Shown here one piece after another: positions 1-12,124 of a stretch of DNA of 64,000 bases; the stretch's first letter is position 1; the number at the start of each line of letters is the position of its first letter. This stretch comes from Dermatophagoides farinae (lineage: Eukaryota > Arthropoda > Arachnida > Sarcoptiformes > Pyroglyphidae). The notes beneath the pieces were generated by a model. The model made no database searches and had not been told where the DNA came from. It was given only the letters and a program-made list of their open reading frames with translations. Both the position numbers and the translations under genes were made by a program. The DNA is taken from NCBI RefSeq assembly GCF_024713945.1, contig NC_134686.1, forward strand, positions 1,078,001 to 1,142,000, in the 5' to 3' direction.

Positions 1-844
1 GGAAAAGAATTTGGATGATGCTTTCAATGTTGAAAAGAATCCATTGTTAAAAGTTATTCCGGTTATCAAGAAAAAATTTCCACAATTGTTAATCATAACA
101 GATGTATGTCTTTGTGCTTTCACCGATCATGGTATGTCTTTGTCTTTTTTTTTGTGTTGATCATTTATCTTCTTTTTTTTCCATCATTTAATTCAATTTA
201 AATTTAATTCATTTATTATAGGACATTGTTGTATTTTTGATCAACATAATGGCCACATTGATAATCCAAAATCAATTGAAGCATTAGCAAAATTATCGGT
301 CAAATATGCACAGGTTGGTGCCGATGTAATCGCTCCAAGCGATATGATGGATTCTCGTATTGCTCTTATTCGTGAACAATTAACTTTGGCCGGTTATTCA
401 CATGTATCCATACTATCGTATGGTGCGAAATTTTCTTCCTGTTTTTATGGCCCATTTCGAAATGCAGCCGGATCGGCACCAAAATTTGGTGATCGTAAAA
501 AATATCAATTACCAGCCGGTTCACGTGGTATGGCTTTACGTTCGATTGATCGTGACATAAGGCAAGGTGCCGATATGATTATGGTTAAACCAGCAATGGC
601 TTATCTTGATATTGTACGATCAATTGCCGATCATTATCCAAACTATCCAATTGCTGTATATCAGGTTTCAGGTGAATATTCAATGCTTAAACATGCGGCA
701 CAAATTGGTTTATTCGATTTACGACAAATTGTTATGGAAACAATAATCGGATTTAAACGAGCAGGTGCATCGATTATCATCACTTATTTTACTGCCGATA
801 TTCTTCATTGGATTCATAATAATAATGGTGGCCAAGAATTTTGA
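1..844 (+). CDS. ALAD: Porphobilinogen synthase (delta-aminolevulinic acid dehydratase), 3' two exons, 5' end outside window
   Basis: The visible part is an exon at 2-131 (reading from base 2), an intron at 132-221 (GTATGT...TTATAG) and an exon at 222-844 with stop TGA at 842-844. Together they give 250 residues, so about 80 N-terminal residues of a roughly 330-residue family member lie off the left edge. The enzyme condenses two 5-aminolevulinate molecules to porphobilinogen, the second step of haem synthesis, in the cytosol. The zinc-site motif DVCLCAFTDHGHCC keeps the three cysteines of the animal zinc enzyme, and the intron falls inside this motif. Both active-site lysines are visible in SYGAKF and MIMVKPA, and SDMMD and FYGPFR also match the family. 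The C-terminus ends in a short Asn/Gly-rich tail. Codon use and the small intron match the neighbouring genes, so this is not a bacterial contaminant. The family call is very secure. Confidence 0.96.
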
Positions 845-2102
845 TTATAATGAAAACAAAAACCTGAATCATATTACGCACGCTATTCTCATTTTTTCAC
901 CCCCCCCCCCATTAAGAAAAAATGGTGATGAAAAATTTTCATTTCTTACCCAGTGAACTAAAAATATCATCAACAAAAATGGAAAAATTATTATATATGG
1001 TGCCTATGCTGTTCCAAGAATCGAAAAAGAAAATTGATTATATATTTCATAGTGGAATATTTTTTCATGAGAATTGTTATTTATTACAATTTTTGCGTGA
1101 TATAAAAAAGTTCAAAGAAAAGAAATTTTTTTTGTTTTCCATATAATTTTTCTCAAAAAAAAAAAAAACAACACAAGACAGTTTTTCGTGTTTACATGGC
1201 AAAATGATGATGTGTTTTTTTTTCACGTGATATCAACAAAAAACAAATGTGTGTGTGTGTAATGTATAATGATGATCTGAAAATAAATAAATATAAAACG
1301 AAAAATGAATGTAGATGTGTTTGCGAAACTGCGATCTGTTTGTGTTCTTTTGGATCCAGGATTTTTTTGTTTTTGGCAATTTTCTTTTTTTTTCAAACTT
1401 TCCACCTATAAAAAGTACCTGCATGGTGGGTGGTAAAAGATTTTGATTTTTATGTGAAAAACCGATTTACTGGTTTAGTTTTATTTTTATTTTTAAAATA
1501 ATTTGTATGTATTCTGTATGTGGGCGCGTGTGTGTGTGTGTGTTTGTGGCCATAAGTAGAGAATAATTATTGATTATTAATAATTACAAATAAAAATGAA
1601 AAAAAAAATGTAAACAAGAGAAAAAAAAAGTTTTCACGAAAAACGAATGACAATGACGATGAGAATGGACATGATTTTTTTTTCTTTTTGTTTTGCTTCT
1701 TTATTCCACAATTCTGTTGTTGTTCAGAATTCATTGGATGTACATTTTTTTTATTTATTGCACAAAAAAGGGAAAAAATGATGGCCCCATTTTGTTCAAA
1801 ATTTTGCCAATTGGATCCATTTGTTAATTTTGTTTTTATTATTTGAACAAAAAAAAGAAAAGAAAAATTCAGTTTCGATTTTTTTTCCTTGGTAAATCAA
1901 AAAAAAAAATTCTTATTGTTTATGTATGTGTGTGTGTCTCATTTATTTTTTTTTCTGAATTAGAAGTATAATTTTTTTTTGTATTTGTATATATATTGAT
2001 GATCAAAATTTCCAATGATAATTGGAAAAAAAATGATGGTTAATCCATTGTGGCCTTAATTTATAATAATAAAGTTGACATTATTTTCTTTTCTTTTTTT
2101 GA
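845..2102. other. Convergent 3' flanks of ALAD (+) and the CCCH-finger gene (-)
   Basis: No gene is seen here. The stretch holds a C10 run near 900 and short GT repeats near 1248 and 1527. An AATAAA on the + strand at 1282-1287 could serve ALAD. TTTATT at 1942-1947, read as AATAAA on the - strand, could serve the CCCH-finger gene. The rest is A and T runs. Transcript ends are inferred from these hexamers only. Confidence 0.6.
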
Positions 2103-5100
2103 TCATACATCATCACTACTACCACAACTACTGACAGTATTATTTTGTTGATGTTTTTGTAATTGTTGTTGTTCATCATCATCATCAACAACATTATCAT
2201 TATTATTCAATGATGATGATGAATTCAATAATAGGATATTATCTTCTGTTTCAGAACTACTAGTAGCTATAATTAATTCATTTTCATATTCTGATTCTGA
2301 TTCATTATTACTACTATTTTGATTGTCATCTTGATTTGTCATAGCTGCATCTATTGTTGTTGTTGTGGTTAACATTGATGATGATGATGATGATGATTGC
2401 GGTTTCGGTAAACGGATGTTCATTCGATTCACATTTAAAGAGATATTTTTATCAAGCAAATTTGATGAAGTAGAAGAAACTCGAAGATCGATTCCCATTT
2501 CATAATCAGATGAATCTATCACAGATAATGTTTTCGTTGTAGTTGTGACATCATTATTTATCATATTATTTCCAATCTATCTCGCAAGTGAATCGTAAAA
2601 AGAATAATAAAAAAGTTAGAAATTAAAGAAAGAGAATGAAAATAATACAAACATAGTCTCTCTCTCTCTCATCATGAATATCATTAGCATAATATAACGA
2701 CTACTATATGATGGATAAAAGTTACTTATCGATGCCTCATGAATGATTCGATCATATACTACTTTTTCCCATATACAATAAATATAACTTGAATTTTAAT
2801 TTATACAAACAATACAAAAGAGAATAATAAACTTACGTTGTTTCCTTTTGGCCATAATTTCGTTTCCGATGATGATGGTTCGTCAAATGTAATATTTGTT
2901 TCAACTTTACGATCATTAAGAGTAGAATCGATAGGATTTTCATCAACTTTTAGTCGATCTTCATCATCATCATCATCATCATCATCGTCATTATCATTAT
3001 TCGAATCCAATAATAATGATGATGATGATGATTCAGTTGTGGATTGCTTAGCAAATGGCAATAGACTACTTCCGGTAACTGATGAAAATAATGATTGAGT
3101 TGTGGGCAATGCCGACAATGCATATGATGGTATCGACGATCGATCGTTAGTTTTATTAGCAACTTCCGTCAGATTATTTTGAGTATTTTGATCAGATGCT
3201 GTGCTATTACTTTGAGATTTAGTATCAGTATTAGTTTCTAAATCTCCAGCCACCACAGTTGTAGTCGTAGTTGTTAATGATAATGGTGATGTTGTTGTGA
3301 TGGTTTGATCGGTAGAGCTTGTAGAAATAATACTTGTATTACTGTCGCTATTCTTGGTATCCAGGCTATTGCGAAGATCATTTTCATTAATTCGATTACG
3401 CATACGAGGATCTCTTGAAATCATGCTGTTATTTGATGTTGATGATGATGATGATTGTGAAGAAAAAGATTTGCTTATTGCCGATTGTGATGGCAGTTTT
3501 TGTCCCGTCGTTGTAAATGATTCAGTTGGTGATTTTATAAAATTCGATTCTTGCGCCGTCAAAGAATGATCTGGATGTTCAACAGCGTTGCTACTTGATT
3601 TGAATCGAGGCGATGGCAATGGATTGTCAAAAAATCGTTTTAATCGAGGATCACATTTAAGAGATGTATCCGCTTGATAAGACTCATAATAATCAGAATA
3701 ATCGATCGTATTTACTTCAACGCCAATCAATTTGTATTTGATGACTAGATTCGGGTTAGATTTGATCGATTTACTTTCGGGTTTCATTTGAGTTACAATA
3801 GATACTGTAGGATGTGTTGGCATCGATGATATTGGTATCACATTACCGCTAGTCATGCTAAAATTGGATGAACTATTCGTTACTAAAGATGTGGCTGTTG
3901 TTACGATGCTAGGCACTGAGCGATTTGAATTATTCAGACGAGGATCACGAATTCTTGGATCACGAGATCTTGGATCTTGCGAAGGCTGTGGTTGAACTGG
4001 TAATTTTGATAATGATGGATCCATGTTATTAATACCAAAAGGTTTCGAATCATCTAATAATGGTTGTGGCAAACCAAATGGATTATGATGAGGAGAATTA
4101 AAATTCGTTACATATGGAGGCGTTGTTTGATCGACAACTGAAATGGTTGGCTGAGCCATTGATAATTGAGGAGGCGGCTGTGGTGATCCACCAAAAGCAG
4201 GTGGAAGTGTGAAAGGTTGATTAGGCATAATACGAAGATCTTCATCTTTCATTGAAGCTTCAATCAATCGTTTCTCTTCTTCACTAAGCTCTTCTTTAAA
4301 TTGCGATTGCTGTAATGGTGAAGCAGCTGGTACAATCGAAGGATTCGGAAATTCCGTTTGCGATTCAAGTGGTGTTGGCTGCTGTTTACGTATTTGTTCT
4401 TCTTGTTTCAATTTTTGTTCCAATTCTTCAATTTCTTTCAAATGTATCATTTCATCATAATCATCTGTATCGAGTAGATCATTATAATAGTTTTGAATGT
4501 GCGCCTCAATTACTTCATCATCTTCTTCGATTCTTGGTGTAGGTGGTTTCTCTGTTAAAGTTAGGCCATCATCAATACTGAATAGATTACGTTTTGAACC
4601 AGTGTATGCTTGTTCAGATTCTTTCAATTCCAGTTGCCATTTCCAAGTTTCTAGAGAATTTTTCATTTTCTCAGTAGGAGCTCCAAGTAAAACTTTTCGA
4701 GTTTTGTTTGATAATAATGCTAAATAAATTTTAAAAAAAAATTTAATACAATCTATTTCATTAGCCAAAAAAAAAGTTTCTACCTTCATAGTCATAATCA
4801 TTTGAGTCTGGATCATCGTCATCTTTAATCCAATCATTTGGATTATTAATAGGCCTATAGGGCTTTACTTCATCTGGAAATGTTCCTGAATCTAAATAGC
4901 TTCGTAGTATCTCTCGACTTTCTGGAGTGAGTGGTTGATGACTGAATCGACAATTCTCTCCAGAATAACATTTAGTATTTGTATGGAAAAATTTACATGG
5001 AAATTCACCATGCATAAAAAGACAATCATCTCCTTTACCTAAAGAAATGAATCAAACATTTTTATTATTATTATTAAAAAATCAATATATATTTTAGCAT

Positions 5101-6525
5101 GAAAATCTTTCATTACAAATGACATACCACAAAAACCTTGTAGGTAAAATTTGCACAATTCTTTACGTTTAGGAATAGCAACATCGTGAGAATAAAGACA
5201 ATCGGATCCTTTGTGACATTTGCCTTCCATATAAAAACGGCATGGTGTTTTGTACACACCAGTTTTTGATGCAATACTTGTGGAATTTTGTTTTTCTTTC
5301 GATCGACGTTTAAGTCTAGCAAATCGTCGAGCCGTATCTGGATCTGATAATGATATAAAATTTAAAATTAGTTTAGGACATTGAAAAAAAATTCAATAAA
5401 AAAAGTTTCAATAAAAAAAATCCAAAAATCATGTGATTGACACGTGCATCCAAACTTTTACATACCATTGCCATGTAATTTTTTCATAATTTTCACTATT
5501 CGCGACATTAATTTTGATCTTTCTTGTTGTGGAACATTACCGTTTTTAAATGCTTCACTTTCTTCATTGATTTTACAGCCTAATATTTCCATGAAAACAT
5601 CAAATTCAATCAACTCAAATCTGAATTCTATTTCATCAGACAGTTCGACAGTATCAAATGATGAGTCGTTCAAATATTGTGTTACATCGAATGGATCACG
5701 TTGATGGCTAATATTTGTAGTCGTTGATGATGATGATGGTGATGAAGATGACTGTATGATAACAGTTGATGATGATGTTGATGACGATGGTTCATTTAAT
5801 GATTGTTGTAATGAATGATTAGGTGGCGATGTTGAAAATTTATGTTTCATTCCTATACCAGAACCCATCATTACAAGACTATTTGAACGTTTTCTTTTTC
5901 TATTACCTCGATCACCACCACCACCACCATTTCTTTTTTTTCTTTTTGGTCCTTTCGGTGGTAATGATTGTTGTTGTTGTTGTGATGGTGGTTGTAATGA
6001 TGGGTGTGGTGGTGGTGGTGGTGGTGGTAAAGAAAAAAATCCAGGTTTTTCATCTCTAAAAAAAAATTGAATTTTGAAAAATTTTTTTGTTTTGTTTTTC
6101 GACATATTTAAATTTATTATTAAATTAAAAATGAATTTAAAATCTAACCTGCTATCCTGAAAGCCTGAAAATTGTTGCGATGATGGTATTGGTAGTGGCG
6201 GCGGACCAAATCTATTATTATTATTATTATGGATTCCACCTAATCCGATTCCATTCTTGTTGTTGTTGTTGTTGTTATTGTTATTCATTATCAAATCATT
6301 CTCTTTAAATCCTTCTCTGTTGTTGATATTTGTTGAATTCATAATATAATCATTATTAACATTATTATTATTATCATCATCATCATCATCATCATCGGCA
6401 ATTTCACCATCTTCAAGAATTTCACCTTCTTCAGTTTCATCTGTTGACATCATCATCATTAATTTATTATGTTGGCTATTCGTAGTAGTAGTAGTAGTAT
6501 TCGTTATGATTGCCGATTGATCCAT
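2103..6525 (-). CDS. Three-CCCH-finger nuclear protein of the ZC3H4/ZC3H6/suppressor-of-sable family
   Basis: I join six exons on the - strand: 6525-6149, 6055-5466, 5343-5128, 5038-4784, 4719-2837 and 2576-2103. Every junction is GT-AG and in phase, giving 1264 residues. The start is the ATG at 6523-6525, since the open frame upstream has no other ATG. The N-terminus is acidic and Asn-rich, then proline-rich, with a basic KRKKR-like patch. Three tandem zinc fingers lie at about residues 357-375 and 386-404 (C-x7-C-x5-C-x3-H) and 409-428 (C-x8-C-x5-C-x3-H), including [11 protein letters not shown] and FPCKFFHT. The long exon 5 carries repeated RDPR/DPRL motifs, a known trait of ZC3H4/6/8 proteins, then Ser/Thr-rich tracts and an Asp run. 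Family members bind nascent RNA; ZC3H4 acts with WDR82 to end unproductive transcription, and fly Su(s) lowers aberrant transcripts. Length is close to ZC3H4/6. I cannot tell which vertebrate paralogue it matches best. Confidence 0.9.
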
Positions 6526-6810
6526 ATATGAAAAAAAAATAATAATCAAGGAAAATCAATTTTTTTTTTGATTTTGTCCAATTTATTTTTTTTCAAACTA
6601 AATTTATCCGTTGTAGATGTGATTCTTCTCTGTTGCGATATTATTTTCTGATTACAAAGAAAAAAAAAGAATCGAACGAATGAATTTAAAAAAAAATGTC
6701 AGTAATTAATAAGTCAGATGAATAAATTAGAAATGAAACACTAAATTCATGATGATTCAAATAATCTCTAAATTTGGAATTTTGATTGTTTTTTTTTCAT
6801 TCGTGCAATC

Positions 6811-6841
6811 AAAAAAAAAAAAAAATTTTTTTTTTTTTTTT
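6811..6841. promoter_or_regulatory. Long poly(dA:dT) tract upstream of the CCCH-finger gene
   Basis: About 15 A are followed directly by about 16 T, roughly 290 bp upstream of the start codon at 6525. Stiff poly(dA:dT) tracts tend to exclude nucleosomes, so this could mark the promoter. The tract is seen directly; the promoter role is inferred, and similar but shorter tracts are common in this window. Confidence 0.3.
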
Positions 6842-8592
6842 GTAATAGTCCAGCCAGATGCTATCAGATAGTGTGTGTGTGTGTCTTAGCAGTAGAAATC
6901 AATTTTTTTTTTGAATTTATTTTTTTCGACAGAAACATTTAATTTATAAAAATGTTTTTTTGGATTGTTTTCTTTCAAATCAGATTTGTTCACTATTTCG
7001 AATTTGTTTGAACCACTATTTCGAATTTATTCGATTCGAGTTTTTTCTATTTTGATGTTTTTTTTTTGTCTCTATGGTAACCACCACCATATACATATAT
7101 TCAATTTCAATTTCCTTTCTCTTTGTTGTTGTTTTCATTCTCATCCCCCTATATATATATATTTTTTTTTACAAAATTGGTATCCAAAGCTTGAATACAC
7201 ATACACACACACACACACACACACTCGCAGATAGACCAATCTTGGTATAGTAAAAATATAGACCAACAGGAACAGAGCGTGTGTGTGTGTGTGAGTGAGA
7301 GAGAGAAAGAGTGTATGAGAGGGGGGAGTATGAAAGGAAATTATCGATATTTTTTTGGACACATTTTGTCTGAAAACATCCATTTCAAAAAAACAACAAC
7401 AGCTAAATTATTATAGTTGATTAATTCGTTGTTGTACGTTAATAATAATGAAAAATTGATTGATAATTTAAATTAGCTGGCCGAAGGCTTGTAAAAAAAA
7501 CACACACACACACACAAGAACTGAAAATCACTGGACAACAAAAAAAAATTGGTGATGATGAACAAATAGAAAAAAAAAAAATTCATTTACCCAGGTAATG
7601 CACACACACACACACATCGATAAATATTCCACAAATTCAAAAATCAGAGATAGCGAAAGTGACCACACAGAGAGAGACAAAAATTCATTCGAACGTTTTT
7701 TTTTGTCACACAGCATATATATGTCGCGATGATTGACGAAAATATTTTTTTTGTTCGTGATTGTTCCGGTTTTCCAGGAATATTCTTTTTTTTTGGTTTG
7801 TTTGTTTCGATTTGTTCACCACATGAATTTTTTTTTTGTTTTTATATTGTTTTTGTGGCTAAATTTTCATCATCATTTGTTTGTTTGTTTTTTTGCGATT
7901 CTTTTCATCAATTGTGTTTATATCGCTCCAAGAAAATTCATTCATTGATGATTCAATTCATTGTATTTTTTTCTGGATCATTTTTTTGTGTGTGTGTGTG
8001 TGTGTGTGCAATTTCATTCGATATGTATCAAAATAATTAAATGTTTTTTTTTCTAAACATGATAAAAAAAAAATGCTGATTAGCCAATTTCAATTTCAAT
8101 CATCATCAATTGTAAAATGGAAAGAATCGAAACAACAACAACAACAACAAAAAAAAAAACAACAAGGACGATCAAAAGACATTCATGAAATGTGAAAAAA
8201 AAACAACAAACATTGAATGCCAGTGAAAATGTATCACTTTTTTTTCGGGTATTTCTTCGTCTTTTTTTTTCTTTAAATCATCATCATCATCATTTATAAA
8301 CTAAAAAAAATTATTTCAACAAAAAAAAAAATCAGCAACTATGGTTTATCGTTCGATGTGTGTGTGTGTGTTTAGTGTAGTCGTCATCAACACATTGAGA
8401 TACTATACATTTTTGATCGACGTCGTAGACAAAAAACAACAACAACAACAACGATATTATATTGAGCACAATACAATTTGTTGTACTATATAGTACGCAT
8501 GTGCAAAATGAAAATTGATCATACTCCCGCCGATGCCTTTTATATTTTTTTTTTTATTTAACCTTTTGGATAAAATAAAAGACACATCTGCA

Positions 8593-8662
8593 CCTCCCTC
8601 CCTCTCTCTGTTCGAGGAGGAGTAGTAGTAGTAGTAGTAGGAGGAGGAAGAAGAAGAGGGGG
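8593..8662. repeat. Pyrimidine-rich block followed by a purine-rich block
   Basis: A CCTCCCTCCCTCTCTCT stretch at 8593-8609 is followed after 4 bases by a G/A-rich stretch at 8614-8662 built of GAG, TAG and AAG triplets. The two halves can partly pair. Nothing indicates coding. Confidence 0.6.
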
Positions 8663-9604
8663 TGTGTATGAGTGGAAAATTTTAAAATCGTTCCAACAAC
8701 AACAACAAAAAATGCATAAGTTCAGTGATCGAATAAATCAATTAATAATTAAAAAAAAAAATTAATTTTATAATTACCCAGATTTTTTGTTTTTCAAAAA
8801 AAAAAGATAAAGATGATTAGCACACACTATATAACACACACACACACACACACAAAAACACCTGAATTGATCCTTTTTTTCCGTTTTGTTTTGTTTCCAC
8901 GTTTTATCTATCAATTTTTTTTTGGCTAATTGATTCCTCGTTCCAATAACAACGGCAAAAAAAATGAAGTTGTGATGAATATATAGAATATATATGGATG
9001 TGAATATATTTCTTATTTTTCTTTTTTTTTCTCGAATCCAATCAAAAAAAACGACGACGGATAATAAAAAAAATCACAATTTAAAAAAATCCAATTCGTT
9101 ATCATAAAAGATGACGATTTTTAGATGATGATTTTCGATCGATCGATGAATGATCAATAAAATGATGATGAATTATAACAATGACGAGAATGTAACGAAT
9201 TTTCCCAAAATTCTATTTTTTTTATATTCTAGATTTCTTTTGTTCTAAACAAACAAACAAACAAAAAAATTCCTCATGTTCAAAACACAAAAGAAATGCT
9301 CGAATATATCTGTGCTTTTTTTGCAAAATTTTGGGTTTTGTTTCGTTCGTTTGTCTATGTGTCAAGTTTGTTTTTTTACTGTTTTTTTTCAAAAAAAAAA
9401 GGCAAACAAACATTTAAAAATGTGTCAATTTAAATGATGTGATGATTTTTAAAAACGAATAATATATAAAAACATGACATTTGATTTCAGAAATTTCTTT
9501 ATGTGTCCGAAATCAATATTTTCGAATACATATATATCAATGATGATGATAATAATAAAATAATAATGGCGACGACGAAGCGTATATATATATGCAACAA
9601 AAAT

Positions 9605-9609
<5 letters not shown>

Positions 9610-9636
<27 letters not shown>
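9610..9636. repeat. 27-base A run
   Basis: An uninterrupted run of A, the longest homopolymer in the left part of the window. No retroposed gene body is seen next to it. Confidence 0.8.
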
Positions 9637-9640
<4 letters not shown>

Positions 9641-10719
9641 AAATTGAGCAAAAGAGGAGGAGAAGGAGGAGGAGCAGATGAGCAACACAAATTGTCCGTG
9701 TCGTAAATGACGTATATCGTATGATTATCAATTTTTTTTTGTTTTTGTTTTGTATATATTTCATATATGTTCAAATTCAATACAATTTGATCATTTGTTG
9801 CGATGAAATCGATGAATGTGATAAGATAAAACAAAAAAAAAGATGGGTATTTGAAAAAAAAAACAAAAACAAAAACACTGATTGATGATTGATGACACAA
9901 GAGAAAAAAAAACGAAAACAAAAATCACATTTGAAACTTTGAAATTCGCCTTGAATTTTTTTTTTTTTTTTTGTATTTATTTGTCAGATTCGAAGAAAAA
10001 ATTCTTTGTCTGTTTCGTTATTTTCAAATTCCGAAAATTCTCCCGTTTTTGTTTGTTTGTTTTGTTTTGTTTGAATTTGTTTTGATTCTGGATATATTTC
10101 ACCTTTTGGGTTTTTTTTTTGTATTCTGTTCTGTTCAATCAAGATCCAAGAGAGAAGAAGAAGGAAAAAAATTCATTTCAAAACAAAAAAAAAATATCGT
10201 CATAAAATTGGATAAAAAATGAAATGCAACTGTAGACATGAAAATGGAAATGCATCAATTTTTTTTAGTTTTACATCATCATCATCATTATTATCATCGT
10301 CGTCGTCATCATTTTTTTCTTTTGAGTGGATAGCTGCTGCTCTGTAGTATAGTATAAGAAATCTTTTGAGATTTCGCTCTCAAGTATTTGCTCTTTCTCG
10401 CTCTCTCTCTCTCTGTATCGTAAAAAAAACCGGTATGCGCGATTAGATTATTTTGATCATCACCGACATCATTATCGATAAAAAGAAGTTGACAATCAAT
10501 GATGATGGTTCATGATTTCAAGAGTTTATTTTTTTCTTTTTTTTGAAAAATGGATGCTCACCATTTCATTTCATTTTTACCATTTCCGTTTCAACAAACC
10601 AAAAGAAAAAAAAGTTTTCTTTCATCGAATGTTTGGATTTTTTTTTGTTTGTTGCTTGACAACGCCATCTAAAGGTGTGGATTGGAACTGTTTTTTTTTA
10701 GTTTTTTAGTTTTTAGTTT

Positions 10720-12124
10720 TCAATTAATTATATCAAAAAGTATGGATTGAAGTGGATAATGTTTACTTCGTCGTCGTTGTCGTTGTCGTTGTTGTTGTTG
10801 TTTATTATTAATACATTTTTCACCATTATAATCATCATAATTTAATGGAAATGTCATTGATCCACCTAAATGATTATCCATAATCCATTGTGCTTTTATT
10901 GTTATACTTTCATAATCATCATATGTAATCCATTCATATTCACGATATGCATATGGTACTTTGGAATAATGATCAAAAACAATGGTTGTATTTGGATCCA
11001 AAAGAAAATCATCGCAAATTTCATTGAATGCTACTGGTACTATTTAGTTAATTTTGGTGAAAACAAAAACAGAATTAGAAAAATTCAAACAATCAGCATA
11101 TATATTCAATATATCAAATTACCTTCAGTACCATTGGATAATGCATAAAGATTATGAAAATTTTTATTAACCAGATAATATTTATAACCATAGAATGGTA
11201 TTCCGACCATTATTTTCTGTGGCAATAATCCCAATTGTATCATATAATTAACGGCAAAATTTGTATTAAAATATTCAAAATATAATCTATCCAATTGATT
11301 TGCATATAATGGTGAATTAAAATTCGTATATGGAATTGTATTCGGTGAATGAAAATCATATGTCATTAGGTTGACAAAATCCACTAGATGGCCAATAGAA
11401 TGGATATCATAACTGGTTTCAACAATATAAATAACCGGTGATAATGCCACGCTCAATATGTATGGTTTACCACGATGATTGAATTTATGTTTAAAACGAT
11501 ATCTAATCATTCGTAATAAATATGTAAATTGATGTTTACGTTGCATAGGAAATTCCCAATCTAAATCGAATCCATCCAAATAAAATCGATCCATTAATTG
11601 GATGATTGAATCAATAAATCTTGAAAATGAAAATTGCAAAAAAAAAAAATTTCAAATCGTTAAAATATAGACCACTGAAATACTTACTTTTCAATTTTCT
11701 TTGGGTTATCAACAAACGACATATCCGTTGTGCCTATCGATATTAGATAATATTGTTCCGTTTGATTATTAGTTGTTGACATAACTTTACGTATATAATC
11801 ATCCATCAATGTGGAAACATTAACATTATAATCATCCAGGTGAGCAAACGAAAATATCCAATGTGTACATAATGAATATTTTAATTGATCAATAGGTATT
11901 AAATGATTTTGTTGATTTTCAATCAATAAATAACAAATACGTTTTGGTTGATGTTGATCATTAAATGCATTGATAGTTTTCATTAAAATCAATAATTGAA
12001 TTAATAGAAAAAATCCATTTAGGATTGTCTTTTGATGGCGATAATATGATTGTAGATTCATCATCATCATCATTTTATTAAAATGTTCAGATTCGAAGCA
12101 TTTATTTATTGATTGAAAATCCAT
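10720..12124 (-). CDS. GH18 chitinase-like secreted or membrane-anchored protein
   Basis: Three exons on the - strand: 12124-11688, 11619-11123 and 11039-10720 (or starting at 11033), with GT-AG introns of 68 and 83-89 bp, giving 417 (or 415) residues and stop at 10720-10722. A hydrophobic segment near residues 35-52 looks like a signal peptide or anchor; a Met run at residues 18-22 may hold the true start. The GH18 catalytic motif DGFDLDWE is complete, with the acid at about E168. FVNLMTYDFH (about residues 228-235), VGIPFYGYKY and the terminal TYDDYE...KAQWI block also fit the family. Two paired-cysteine positions (RICYL, SLCTH) and late NEIC and EKC are kept. Odd points: the usual SxGGW is SIGTTD, the first-strand aromatic is missing, and the MVWALDLDDF tryptophan is phenylalanine (MTFPLNYDDY). 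No chitin-binding domain follows. It may be a weak chitinase or a lectin-like relative. Confidence 0.88.

Larger units (their letters stand above)
6526..10719. other. Gene-free region upstream of the CCCH-finger gene and downstream of the GH18 gene
   Basis: No supportable coding region is seen in these 4.2 kb. It holds GT/CA repeats near 6871, 7202, 7278, 7500, 7600, 7988, 8356 and 8836. It also holds a long A/T tract at 6811-6841, a pyrimidine then purine tract at 8593-8662, a 27-A run at 9610-9636, and many ATC and CAA triplets. The right end carries a TTTATT at 10525-10530 (AATAAA on the - strand) that could end the GH18 transcript. Confidence 0.6.
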
